Shown here piece by piece: positions 51,741 to 61,234 of a DNA stretch of 64,000 nt. The stretch covers positions 83,216-147,215 of the forward strand of contig NPFB01000070.1 in the NCBI GenBank assembly GCA_014084085.1, given 5' to 3'. The position numbers and the translations under genes were made by a program. The notes below the pieces were generated by a model. It saw only the letters and a list, made by a program, of their open reading frames with translations, was not told where the DNA came from and made no database searches. Each line of letters opens with the position of its first letter. Within the stretch, counting starts at the first letter, position 1. Origin of the DNA: Hondaea fermentalgiana (lineage: Eukaryota; Sar; Bigyra; Thraustochytrida; Thraustochytriidae).

Positions 51741-52828
51741 TTAAATCTCATGCTCATCATCATCTCGTCGGGATAGCCGGCCATCTTCAAGTCTGATAAA
51801 AAAAGAAAAAGGGCTGCACACTTGCTATGAATCTGGACTCTCTTTCTTGGCTTGCTGCCCACCGACGAACTGATGATTTCCTGCTTGCGCCGCGACGCAC
51901 GCCGTCGCATGAATCTAAACACCTCGTCGTGCATCCACGACGACGACAACTTGGAAACGAATGAGGCCCAAACTGCCAGCGCAGACCGCCTTGCACGCGC
52001 GCGTGTATACGCGTGTGCGCGCGTGCAGTTCAGCTTCCTACTCGCTCGCCAAGGCGGTATGGGCCTCCTACTCCTCTGTCGACGGTGAGTCACGCGCGGT
52101 TCGCGACCGACTCCGCGCCGCAACTAACCTCCGAGTCTGCAAAGATGAAGAAGAGTTTACTGCGCGGCCGCGAACGGACCCGGACCGGGCAGAGCGAGTC
52201 GACGTCGATGCGGTCGACACGATGCATATGCGTGACATCGTTCATCCGTCACTCGCGTCGCCCCCCTCGCTCGCGGCAGCCGCCTCGGCCGGCCCTCGTG
52301 TCTCTCGTATCGCAGGCTCTGCAGTGCAGCTGCAAACAACTTGTTCCGTGCTCGTCATGCCGCTGCATCCGACATGTGACGCGCGCGATTGGCTCGGTCG
52401 GGCTGGGCTGCTCCTGATCTATCATCCGCTCGTGCACTGCACTGCACTGCGCAGCGCGTGCCGCACGCCGCGGCGAGGGCGCGCGCAGGTGTGCGAGCCG
52501 CTGGGTGTGTGTGTGCGCGCTGGCCAGTAAGAGCCAGTAATGGAAAAGCGTCAGTCTGTGAGGCGGTCACAGCACAGTAGAGGGAAAGAAAGTAGAGTGG
52601 AAGTGGAAGTGCGGATAGTGCAGAGTTTCTTTCTGCCCCTGCGGTCTTTCTGCCTGTCTCTCTCTCTGTGTGCACGGGGGAGAGGAGAGGAGGCGCCTGG
52701 GCGAGGTGCTGCTGCACGCGCTGCGCGGGCAAAGCCGCAACGGAGCGCCGAGGTGCAGACGGAGCGCGCGGAGCGGGAGGACTCCGGCGAGGAGAGGGGA
52801 GGAGGAAGAGAGAAGGGAGCGGGAGACG

Positions 52829-54355
52829 ATGGGGTGCGTCGCGAGCAAAGCCGCCGACGGGAAGAACCTCGACGATGTGGAGGTGGTGTTCTTCGACATG
52901 GACGACACGCTGTACCAGAACAACTGGGCCACCGCGATCAGGCTCAAGAAGTCGATTGAGCGGTACACGGTCGAGGAGCTCGGACTCGGGGAGGATGAGG
53001 CCTACGAGCTCTACCTCGAGCACGGCACGGCGCTGCGTGGGCTCCTGAAAACCAAGAAACTGCCCGAGGACCGGATTGAGCACTTTCTTGCCGACGTGCA
53101 CAACGTCTCGCTCGAGGAGATCCTCCCGAACCCCGCGCTCGCCGAGATGCTCGAGCGACTCTCCCAGCACAAGAAAATTTGGATTTTCACGGCCTCCATC
53201 AAGGAACATGCGCAGCGCTGCCTCGAGAGACTTGGCATCGACGAGAGCATCTTTGAGGGCATCATCGACTCGCGCGCCGTCGGCCTCGTGACCAAGCATT
53301 CCCCCGTCGCCTTTACTCAGGCCATGACCATCGCAAATGTGTCCGAGGGCAACAAGTGCATGTTCTTTGACGACTCTGTGAAAAACATCAAAACCGCCAA
53401 GGAAATGGGATGGCACACCTGCACAGTCGGTCTCGAGCGCGGCACAGACCTCCCGCTCAAATGCCCATACGCTGACTTTGCCGTCGTCACTGTCCTCGAG
53501 GTCCCAGAGATGATGCCCGCCCTCTTTGATGGCGACACGGACGGCATTCTTGCCCTTGCACCCGCCAAGATCCCCGAGTTCGACGAGGAAGACCCTCTGG
53601 CTGATGACGACGACGAGGAGGAGGAAGAAGACGAGGAGGAGGAAGAAGAAGAAGAAGAAGAAGAGGAGGAAGAGGAAGAGGAAGAAGAGGAAGAGGACAT
53701 CGAGGACATCCTCGAGGAGGGAGAAGTCGAAGACGAGGTTTCCGAGGCCAAGCCGCGTTTTGCCATTTTTATTCTGGGCGGACCGGGCTGCGGCAAGGGT
53801 ACACAATCGCAAAAGCTTGCCAAGAAGCGGAACTTCGTGCATCTGAGCGCTGGAGATCTTCTTCGCGAGGAACGCAGTAACCCGGACTCAGAATACGGTG
53901 CTCTCATCGAGAAGACCATCAACGAAGGCGCCATCGTTCCCTCAGAAATTACCATGAAGCTCATCGTCAAGGCTTTCGACAAGTACCCGGACACCACCAC
54001 CTTTCTGATCGATGGCTGCCCCCGCGACATGGCGAATCTCGAAGGCTGGCGTGAGTTTGTCGAAGAACCCGGCCATGCCACTGCTGTCGGTGTCCTCTTC
54101 TACGACACCACTGAGGATGTTATGCTGGAACGCATCCTCGCGCGCGCCGATGCGTCCACGGAGAAGCGCTCCGATGACAACGAGGCCACCGCCCGCAAGC
54201 GCTTCCAGACCTTCCGTGACCTTACCATGCCCGTCATGGACGAGCTGCGCAAGGACGGCATCGTGCGGGACATTGACGCCTCGCGTCCGGTCGACGAGGT
54301 CTTTCAGGACACCGTTCGCGAGGTCGACGATTTGCTGCTCCAGGCAAAAGCCTGA
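52829..54355 (+). CDS. HAD pyrimidine-5'-nucleotidase / UMP-CMP kinase fusion, N-myristoylated type
   Basis: 508 residues from the ATG at 52829. The N terminus MGCVASK is a classic myristoylation site (Gly2, Ser6) with Cys3 for palmitoylation. Residues about 17-230 are a HAD phosphatase of the Sdt1-type pyrimidine 5'-nucleotidase group: FFDMDDTLY (motif I), WIFTAS (motif II), the TKHSPVAF Lys (motif III) and FFDDSVKN (motif IV). A poly-Glu/Asp linker (about 250-300) comes from a GAA/GAG microsatellite. Residues about 312-505 are a UMP-CMP-type nucleotide kinase: GGPGCGKGTQ, LSAGDLLREE, FLIDGCPRD (Cys where Phe is usual) and the lid segment RSDDNEATARKRFQTF. One chain thus carries an NMP phosphatase and an NMP kinase. 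Both catalytic sets look intact. Confidence 0.88.
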   Translation: MGCVASKAADGKNLDDVEVVFFDMDDTLYQNNWATAIRLKKSIERYTVEELGLGEDEAYELYLEHGTALRGLLKTKKLPEDRIEHFLADVHNVSLEEILPNPALAEMLERLSQHKKIWIFTASIKEHAQRCLERLGIDESIFEGIIDSRAVGLVTKHSPVAFTQAMTIANVSEGNKCMFFDDSVKNIKTAKEMGWHTCTVGLERGTDLPLKCPYADFAVVTVLEVPEMMPALFDGDTDGILALAPAKIPEFDEEDPLADDDDEEEEEDEEEEEEEEEEEEEEEEEEEEEDIEDILEEGEVEDEVSEAKPRFAIFILGGPGCGKGTQSQKLAKKRNFVHLSAGDLLREERSNPDSEYGALIEKTINEGAIVPSEITMKLIVKAFDKYPDTTTFLIDGCPRDMANLEGWREFVEEPGHATAVGVLFYDTTEDVMLERILARADASTEKRSDDNEATARKRFQTFRDLTMPVMDELRKDGIVRDIDASRPVDEVFQDTVREVDDLLLQAKA

Positions 54356-55101
54356 GATAGGGCGTGGTTTCTCTTCCCGCCCTCTCAGCTTTCTGACTTG
54401 TGTCGTAGTGTTCTTTCTGTGTAGACCCATTTGTGGAAATGTAGCATGTAGACCTGCCTTTCCACCATCCGTGACAATGTGAACATTTCATCATTCATTT
54501 TTTCCCTCGTCATGACGATTTTGAGCCATTGCGAAATCATCATGTTGAGTCTTGCTATATTTTTGATGACAGATTAAACCGGCGCAGCTTGTTTTCCCGT
54601 TGTCATTACCTTGACTCAGCAATCAGACCCAGGCCCAGGCCTGATCACGAATGGCGCCAAGCGAGTCTCCCATTCATTGTGTTCCCATTTCTTACACCCT
54701 CCGCCCTTCAATCAGGACCTCCCCCGTTCCTCCCTCGTTCGGGACGATACGATGGTCCTGCTCCAGATGGCCGTCGTTGATGGTCGCTGTCAATCAGCAA
54801 TCTGGCGCGAGTGATCGTCATCATCGCCATCATCATCGTCATCACTGGACTAGGCCTAGGCCTAGGCCTAGGCTACTTCATGCTCATTCTGCGCGGGAGT
54901 CAGCTCGCACGCGCAGCAGACCTTCATCAGCTGGTCGGCCTGCCCGGCGAAGGGCCCGGGGCGGGCGGGAGGGAGAGGAGGCGAGGAGGCCACGCGCGGC
55001 GCGGGCCCGCGGGAGCAGCGAGGCGTCGCCGAGGCAAGCGGAAGAGACTCCGGACCAGGCCGGCGCGTCGCGCGTGAACACGCCGACCGCGCGGGACAGG
55101 C
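54356..55101. other. Intergenic upstream of the DHHC gene
   Basis: 3' flank of the HAD-kinase gene and promoter region of the DHHC acyltransferase. It holds a 25-bp run of overlapping CCTAGG/AGGCCT palindromes at 54850-54874. Long frames on the plus strand here are low-complexity. Confidence 0.45.
54850..54874. promoter_or_regulatory. Tandem CTAGGCCTAGG palindrome array
   Basis: Three to four overlapping CCTAGG/AGGCCT units about 230 bp before the DHHC start. Related motifs occur near the starts of GCP2, GAPDH, the protease and the RDM1-like gene. Function is inferred only from position. Confidence 0.3.
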
Positions 55102-56343
55102 ATGGACTCGCAGGGAAAGACCACCGAGCTCGTGGAGCGACGCAAGGGCAGCGAGAGCGGCGCAGCAGGGAGCAGCTTCGGCACCCCGAGCTCGTCCACC
55201 GCGCGAGCAGCATCTTCGCCCCCCGCCGGCAAATGGAAGTCAACCAAGGAGCTAAAGCGCTTGTGGCCTTCGGTCATTAACCTGCCCGCCGGGGGTGCTT
55301 GTGTTTCGACAGGACTTAGCTTCTTGCCGCCTGCAGGTGTTGTCTTTGCTCTCCTTCTCGGCTTTGCGCTCCTCTTTGCGTATCCGGTGCCCTACTTTAC
55401 GCACAAACACGACGGCTCGCCAGCCTTTGCCATTGTAGGCGCCGTCCTAGCATTTCCTTCCGGTGCATTCTACGCACTCGCCAGTCTCACAGACCCAGGA
55501 GTCCTTCCGCGGTGCAAAGACGTATCTGCAAACGACGGATCCCTTGCGATTAGCGCCCGTCCCCCGCGGAAACAGCACTTTATCGCTCACGGAACAGTCA
55601 CCACGAGATCGTACTGTGAAATCTGCGCCATCTTTCGCCCGCCGCGTGCCGAGCACTGCAGTCTTTGCAATAACTGCGTGACGCGCTTCGACCACCATTG
55701 CGCCTGGATTGGGAATTGCGTCGGCGAACGCAACTATAGGTACTTTTTTGGCTTCCTCGTCTTTGGCATGGCTGCCCTAGTATACAGCGCAATCCTCGCC
55801 ATCGTGCATCTCGCCCATCTCGCGAATGATCATGGCGATGCAATTCCCGTCCTTCGCGATGGAGCGGGTTCCATCATTCTCATTCTGCTCTGCATCTTTC
55901 TCATTCTTGCTGTGGTCGCCCTTCTAATCTTCCACCTTCAGCTCTCCTTTCTCAATCGCACAACATATGAGCATTTGCGCATCACGCCAGGCCCCATGTG
56001 GCCGCCTGGTCAAGGCGTGCGTGTGCTTTCTAGATTGTTTGCTGGCAAAAGAGCTGAGAGCTATGTTCGCAGTTGGATCCGACTCAATCGCGCCACACAG
56101 ACTTTTACGGAGCAGGTTCGTAGCGACCAAGTTTATGCCCTCGGAAACACCTCTGCGGCAACAGAGGCTTCGTGTGAGGACTTTGATCCGTCCATTTTTT
56201 TGCCAGAACTCTCCAAGCCTGAGCGTTCCGAGACCTTTCATTCGATCGGGTCCGCGCCATCTGAAGGCGGCATTGGAATCTCGCAAAAGTCTTCTGCCGG
56301 TGTCGAGTCTGTACATTCGTATGCGACGGCACAAACCGGCTAG
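55102..56343 (+). CDS. DHHC-type protein S-palmitoyltransferase
   Basis: 413 residues. A Ser-rich cytosolic N terminus is followed by two membrane segments (about 74-96 and 110-130). The Cys-rich DHHC domain (about 172-222, YCEICAIFRPPRAEHCSLCNNCV then DHHCAWIGNCVG) comes next, then two more membrane segments (about 215-240 and 255-280) and a cytosolic tail. The active Cys and zinc-binding Cys/His residues are present, and the RNYRYF motif follows directly. Layout and motif wording are closest to the Erf2/ZDHHC9-14-18 group, which acts on Golgi membranes. The gene lies 746 bp downstream of a protein with an N-terminal MGC site, a candidate substrate type; that link is speculative. Confidence 0.9.
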   Translation: MDSQGKTTELVERRKGSESGAAGSSFGTPSSSTARAASSPPAGKWKSTKELKRLWPSVINLPAGGACVSTGLSFLPPAGVVFALLLGFALLFAYPVPYFTHKHDGSPAFAIVGAVLAFPSGAFYALASLTDPGVLPRCKDVSANDGSLAISARPPRKQHFIAHGTVTTRSYCEICAIFRPPRAEHCSLCNNCVTRFDHHCAWIGNCVGERNYRYFFGFLVFGMAALVYSAILAIVHLAHLANDHGDAIPVLRDGAGSIILILLCIFLILAVVALLIFHLQLSFLNRTTYEHLRITPGPMWPPGQGVRVLSRLFAGKRAESYVRSWIRLNRATQTFTEQVRSDQVYALGNTSAATEASCEDFDPSIFLPELSKPERSETFHSIGSAPSEGGIGISQKSSAGVESVHSYATAQTG

Positions 56344-56727
56344 CTCTCTTCTCGGCTCTTTTTTTCTTTTCCAAGTGCTCTGACTTACATTCAGTTTCAA
56401 GAAAGCGAGTGCATCGCTCGGTCCACCTCTCATTGAACACGAATCAACACTTTTTTTTTATGGACAAAGACAATGACGACGTTGATGATGACAATGACGA
56501 TGATGAGCCCCTGTATAGACAACGAAGAAGAACAAGATCACATGTGACAGCTGTTTTCGCTCAATACTTTCTTGACCAGAGATACCTTGCCATTTCCAAC
56601 TTGCGACAACGACCACGTTCAATGATAAGGATTTTCGTTGCGATAGGTCTTCCGTTGCAGCAGCATCTTTATTCGTGAATCGCTGTGCATTCCCTCTCGG
56701 ACGCACCTACATGCTTTCAATCAATAG
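56344..56727. other. Intergenic between DHHC and GCP2 genes
   Basis: About 380 bp with a GAT/GAC-rich stretch near 56462-56510 and no supported gene. If GCP2 starts at a later ATG (56806 or 56929), the promoter region extends further and includes an ATAGGCCTAC motif at 56791. Confidence 0.4.
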
Positions 56728-59700
56728 ATGAGGACGAGCTCTGCGCTGCTCTCCCTCTTCCTTCTCCGCTTCCTCCCCCATCCATGTCTTATAGGCCTAC
56801 TCCCCATGGTATTACAGAAAAAGAAAGAGGTGGCGAGCAATCGTGATGGCCCGGCTTTGGAGCAGCGACGGTTAGCAAGCTTGAAGATCGATCCCAACCA
56901 AAGCTACAAACAACAACGAGCGACAAGCATGCGGAGCTCGGAGCACCGGCACGCGCGGGCGCCAGCGCGAGGCCAGGGTGACCAAGGACCAAGGGCCACT
57001 GCCGGACGCGCTGCTGGCAGAGGCCTCGCGGTTGCCACGGGAGCCGGGACCCGCGATCGTCATGGCGGTGGTAGCGGCGGCGTCGGCGGCGGCGGTGACG
57101 ACGACACCGACGTGCAGGAACTCCTCTCTGCGCTCTCCAGCGTCGGCGCAAGTGAGACGCCCACCAGAAGCAAGAACCCGAGCGACCCGGTCTCGTCAGG
57201 ACTCAGCGCCGCCAGCGAGTTCGCCATGAGCGATGTCCTCTCGCCAGAAACGACGCGTCGCTTGTACGAGGTCACCGGCCAGGGCGGTGGACGCTCTTCG
57301 GGCCGTAAACGTCTTCCGCTCGAGACGAAGAAGGATGCTCTTCCTGCCCCGCCCTCGACCCACGGCACGCGAACCGCCTCCCGACGCGGGGGTGCCAACA
57401 TCTCCACCTCCTTTGCTTCTTCGATCTCATCTGCCTCGGGGCCGTCAGCGGCTTCGACTTCAAGAAGCACTAAAAGCATGACTGGTGCGCTGCAAGAAAA
57501 AGCCGGCGGCGCAATCTTGCCACGGCTTGACGTTGCCGACGATAAGGAAATTGACGCACGTCTTGCTCAGGATCCTTGTGTCCTTTGCTTCGAGGACAAG
57601 GTTGTGCTCCGCTCGCACCGCGGCACCTGCATCTCCGTCGCACGGCCCAAACGCAAAGGGCAGACTAACTTAAACGCATCCATGATCGACGGCCTTGAGC
57701 TGGCACTTGGCAGCGCTGCAAGGCCCCTCCAGCACCAGTTCCAACCGCCGCGTGCCTCCTTCAAGAATCGCACGGGGTCCATCGATACAAACTTGTCGTC
57801 CTTGGTTGGCCAGACGCAAAACCAAAGATCCGAGTTCGTTGCTCGAGTTGACGGCAACCCCACCGAGCCTGCGTGCGAGTTTGCCATCATTGGAACCGCC
57901 ATGCGCACGCACACCGGCATCGTTAAACATGGCGACGTCGTGGCGCTCATTTCAAAAGCACGCGGCCGTTTTCTCGGCGTAATGAACCGCGATCAGGAAA
58001 ACGCAGACGATTGCACTTTTGACTCTGACGAAGAAGATGACTTTGATGACTTGACGGATGTCGCGGATGCCGCCGAGCGCGACGCCTACGAACCTCAGTG
58101 GTACGTGTCCCCGCGGCGCAAGGTTGCCGGGCGCCGCGAGCACTGGGTTGTGGTCGAGATTGAAAACGAAACCACAGATCGCGCTGCTGAACGTCAACAA
58201 CGAATTGCCGCGGCGGCGGCTCGCATGGGCCGACGTGCCGAGGAGCTCGGCTACACGCGTGCGCAGCTCGCGCCACCGAGCAAGCGTGAGGTCACCGTTT
58301 CTCTTCGATCCTCGGACGCCGTGCTCTTGCGATCCGTGCACGCCGAAAGCCTCTTCCTTGGCGTAACCAGTTCCGGCAGTCTGCGACTCTTTCGGGCGCC
58401 GCCGGCAAACGGCGCTTGCGCCTGGTCCCTAGTAAAGTGCCCGGCTCCCTTTGTCCCACTGTGGTCTCGCCAGCGACCGCTACTCAACGCTGGTGCCCTT
58501 CACGAAAGCGAAGAAGAATCCAAGGCTGGGGGCCGGGCCCAGGCCCAGGCCGTCGATAAGCTTGCTGTGGGTGATGAGGCAGCAAGGCCTGAAAAGGACG
58601 AGCCGCCAAGCGAGGGTGAGCTTGTGGACGCTGTTCTCTTTGCAATGCAAGGCCTTGAGAGCGACCTCATCGAATGCACACCTGGCCCAGACGGCACGAC
58701 ATCCACATGGACTGTTGTCGAGGAACGCGTCTCCGATCGCGCGCTCGAGCAGCTTTCAAGCCGGGTGATGCCGCTCTGCAGCGACTACGAGGCTGCGAGT
58801 TCGTTCGTGCAGCGTCGGTCGCGGCCCGAGTTTGGGCGCGTCTCTCACGCCATGGCAGCAGCCATGCGCGCCCTCCTTCGCGAGTATGACGTGCTCGTAG
58901 CGCAGCTCGAGCACCAAAACAGTGAGCGGAGGCTCTCATTACAAAAGCTCTGGTTTTACGTGCAGCCTTCAATGCGCGTTCTCCAGGTGCTCGCCAACGT
59001 TGCTCGCAAGTCGGAGGCCGCTACGGGCGGCGTTCTTCTCAATCTTGTGCACGACCTTGCGTCACGTGGCGGGGATGCCAAGGCGCGCTCCGTTTACCAC
59101 TATCTGGTGCAACACGCGACTGTTCCGTACCTGGAAATGCTCGAGCTCTGGATCTATCACGGCGTCATTCGCGACCCATACAACGAGTTTATGGTCTACG
59201 TAGACGAGGACGCCACAAAGCGCACCCTTCGCGACGACTTTAACGCACGGTACTGGGACTCCAGGTACACCTTGCGCGAGAACGTGCGCGGAGTCAGCTG
59301 GCGAACGCAGGTGCACGGAGCTGCTACCGAAGGCACGCCAGCAGCCCAGAGCGCAGCTGCCGCATCGCACAACCACGTGCCCTTCTTCCTGGGTCGACTG
59401 GCGGACAAAATCCTCACTACGGGAAAATATCTCAATGTCGTGCGCGAGTGCGGACGCTGGGTCGAAAACACCTGCGCTGAACGCATCCCCTACAGTGACG
59501 AGAGCCACGCATATGATCAAATCGTCTCACGCGCGCACGACTTTGCGTCGCGAACGTTGCTCAATCTCTTGCTGCAGGAGGAAAAGCTTTTTGCACGTCT
59601 ACGCTCCCTCAAGCACTACTTTCTGCTCGATCAAGGCGACTTCTTTGTCCACTTTATGGACCTCGCCCATGCCGAATTGCAAAAGCCCGTGGAGCAGATT

Positions 59701-60741
59701 GCCATTTCCCGATTACAATCCCTCCTTGACGTGTGCTTGCGCGTGCGAAACGTGAATGATCCCTTTCAGGAGGACCTTGCCTGCGAATTGGTGCCGTACG
59801 CGCTCATTGAGCACGTGGAGGCAATCCACGAATTCGCGTCCACGGGGGCGGCGCCTTCGAGCAATTTGCTCCGTGCGGGTGTGAAACCAACGTCGGGCCT
59901 GCATGGTATTGACGCCTTCACGCTTGACTTCAAGGTGCGCTGGCCGCTCTCCCTTGTCCTTTCGCGGCAGGCGCTCACAAAGTACCAGCTCATTTTCCGG
60001 CACCTCTTCTTTTGCAAGCATGTCGAACGTCAGCTTTGCACCACGTGGCTGGCCCACCAAACGACCAAGGAACTCAATTTGCGATCGGCTTTGGGCCCGG
60101 ACTATTGCCTTCGGCAACGCATGTTGCACTTTTTGCAGAACTTTGAGTACTATGTCATGTTTGAGGTCCTCGAGCCGCGATGGCACGAACTCGAAAAACG
60201 CCTCGAGCACGTCAAGACCGTCGACGAGCTCATGAAGCACCACTCGGAGTTTCTCGACACTTGTCTCCGGGAGTGTCTGCTCACGCATCAGGGGCTACTC
60301 AAGACACTTGCCAAACTCATGACCACCTGCTTGCTCTTTGCAGAGCAGATTGGCCGTTTCGCGAACCAGCTCCAGGTCGACGAGTCATCGATGACTGCCG
60401 CACTCGCAGAGCAAGGTGGTGGTGCGGGGTCGAAAGCAGGCCCAGGCCCTGGTCGCCCGGGAAAGCAATCTGCGTCATCGTCCGAGGCTGCTGCTGCCGC
60501 TGCTGCTGCCAAGAAGCGCGCGCTCCGCAAAACGCGCATCAAGGTTCAGGAGCAGCACATTCGTCGCATCGTTACGCAGGACAGCTATCAGCAAATGATT
60601 CTACGATCACAAGAGACCTTCGACGGGATGCTCAGCCAGTTCATGGACGAGCTCCTCAAAGAGGCCACGCAGGGCGAGTACCACTCGCACCTCACCAATC
60701 TTTGCACGCGCCTCGACTTTAACGCCTTTTACCAAAAGTAG
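56728..60741 (+). CDS. TUBGCP2: Gamma-tubulin complex component 2 (GCP2)
   Basis: Up to 1337 residues. The first ATG (56728) gives a hydrophobic start unusual for GCP2; the ATGs at 56806 and 56929 are alternatives. From about residue 700 the GCP core is clear and tracks human GCP2: SLQKLWFYVQPSMRVL, PYLEMLELWIYHG, DPYNEFMV, RYWDSRYTL, LADKILTTGKYLNVVRECG, KHYFLLDQGDFFVHFMDLA, FRHLFFCKHVERQLC and CLRECLLTHQGLLK. GCP2 pairs with GCP3 in the gamma-tubulin small complex that nucleates microtubules. The N-terminal half is long: residues about 285-580 contain fascin/MIR-like strands (VVLRSHRGTCISV, GDVVALISKARGRFLGV, SLFLGVTSSGSLRL) suggesting a beta-trefoil inserted or fused before the GCP core. 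The tail ends in the GCP2-like RLDFNAFY. Confidence 0.9.
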   Translation: MRTSSALLSLFLLRFLPHPCLIGLLPMVLQKKKEVASNRDGPALEQRRLASLKIDPNQSYKQQRATSMRSSEHRHARAPARGQGDQGPRATAGRAAGRGLAVATGAGTRDRHGGGSGGVGGGGDDDTDVQELLSALSSVGASETPTRSKNPSDPVSSGLSAASEFAMSDVLSPETTRRLYEVTGQGGGRSSGRKRLPLETKKDALPAPPSTHGTRTASRRGGANISTSFASSISSASGPSAASTSRSTKSMTGALQEKAGGAILPRLDVADDKEIDARLAQDPCVLCFEDKVVLRSHRGTCISVARPKRKGQTNLNASMIDGLELALGSAARPLQHQFQPPRASFKNRTGSIDTNLSSLVGQTQNQRSEFVARVDGNPTEPACEFAIIGTAMRTHTGIVKHGDVVALISKARGRFLGVMNRDQENADDCTFDSDEEDDFDDLTDVADAAERDAYEPQWYVSPRRKVAGRREHWVVVEIENETTDRAAERQQRIAAAAARMGRRAEELGYTRAQLAPPSKREVTVSLRSSDAVLLRSVHAESLFLGVTSSGSLRLFRAPPANGACAWSLVKCPAPFVPLWSRQRPLLNAGALHESEEESKAGGRAQAQAVDKLAVGDEAARPEKDEPPSEGELVDAVLFAMQGLESDLIECTPGPDGTTSTWTVVEERVSDRALEQLSSRVMPLCSDYEAASSFVQRRSRPEFGRVSHAMAAAMRALLREYDVLVAQLEHQNSERRLSLQKLWFYVQPSMRVLQVLANVARKSEAATGGVLLNLVHDLASRGGDAKARSVYHYLVQHATVPYLEMLELWIYHGVIRDPYNEFMVYVDEDATKRTLRDDFNARYWDSRYTLRENVRGVSWRTQVHGAATEGTPAAQSAAAASHNHVPFFLGRLADKILTTGKYLNVVRECGRWVENTCAERIPYSDESHAYDQIVSRAHDFASRTLLNLLLQEEKLFARLRSLKHYFLLDQGDFFVHFMDLAHAELQKPVEQIAISRLQSLLDVCLRVRNVNDPFQEDLACELVPYALIEHVEAIHEFASTGAAPSSNLLRAGVKPTSGLHGIDAFTLDFKVRWPLSLVLSRQALTKYQLIFRHLFFCKHVERQLCTTWLAHQTTKELNLRSALGPDYCLRQRMLHFLQNFEYYVMFEVLEPRWHELEKRLEHVKTVDELMKHHSEFLDTCLRECLLTHQGLLKTLAKLMTTCLLFAEQIGRFANQLQVDESSMTAALAEQGGGAGSKAGPGPGRPGKQSASSSEAAAAAAAAKKRALRKTRIKVQEQHIRRIVTQDSYQQMILRSQETFDGMLSQFMDELLKEATQGEYHSHLTNLCTRLDFNAFYQK

Positions 60742-60869
60742 TAACCTTCGTCATCCACGCCTCGTCTCTTGCCTTCTGATTTCTAAGCCCATGCGCGTGC
60801 ACTTCGCCGCAGCCATCAGTCACACCCAAGAGTGCTGGCCCCTATCGCCATGACCGTGTGATTGTGACT

Positions 60870-60907
60870 GGGCCTAGAAGAACGGCTAGGCCCAGGCCTA
60901 GCTGGCC
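60870..60907. promoter_or_regulatory. GGGCCTAG / CTAGGCCCAGGCCTAG palindromes
   Basis: Two GGCCTAG half-sites and an inverted CTAGGCC pair 330-365 bp upstream of the GAPDH start. They belong to the same motif family seen upstream of other genes here. Regulatory role inferred. Confidence 0.3.
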
Positions 60908-61110
60908 CTTCCTCCAAAGTGACAAGTTCCAAGGAGGTAGGTTGCCCTTGGTCTGGTATCGAATCTTCTCCGCACCAAAGCCCGCTCCGCACGGATAAAT
61001 TCGGGACCCCGAAAGCATCACACGCTTGCCTGTTATACCAACAGCCTAGGCGTAGTAGAGCTCGAATCGCTTCGTGGACGAGCAGCCACCAGACATTAAT
61101 TACCAGACAG

Positions 61111-61166
61111 CCAAGGCAAGGCAAGGCAAGGCAAGGCAAGGCAAGGCAAGGCAAGGCAAGGCAAGC
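61111..61166. repeat. (GGCAA)n pentanucleotide array upstream of GAPDH
   Basis: About eleven GGCAA units ending 69 bp before the GAPDH ATG, probably within its 5' UTR or core promoter. Confidence 0.9.
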
Positions 61167-61234
61167 CCAGAGCAAGAGCAGCGCGGCGCAGAGCAAGGCG
61201 GGTAGCCCGGGCCAGCGAGAGGCGAGAGAAAAAG

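Larger units (their letters stand above)
51206..52828. other. Intergenic with MITE-like element, gap and GC-rich leader
   Basis: Contains the inverted-repeat element at 51393-51740 with a 100-N gap inside. A GC-rich stretch with weak open frames on both strands (51737-52530) follows, then the 5' flank of the HAD-kinase gene. None of the frames shows a domain. Confidence 0.45.
60742..61234. other. GAPDH promoter region with GGCAA repeats
   Basis: About 490 bp between GCP2 and GAPDH. It holds GGCCTAG palindromes (60870-60907, 61044-61055) and a (GGCAA)n array at 61111-61166 close to the start codon. No gene seen. Confidence 0.5.

Noticed and set aside
60930..61090. Possible tRNA-like sequence (GCTCGAATCGCTTCG)
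   Set aside because: A B-box-like phrase is present, but no matching acceptor stem or anticodon arm could be built.
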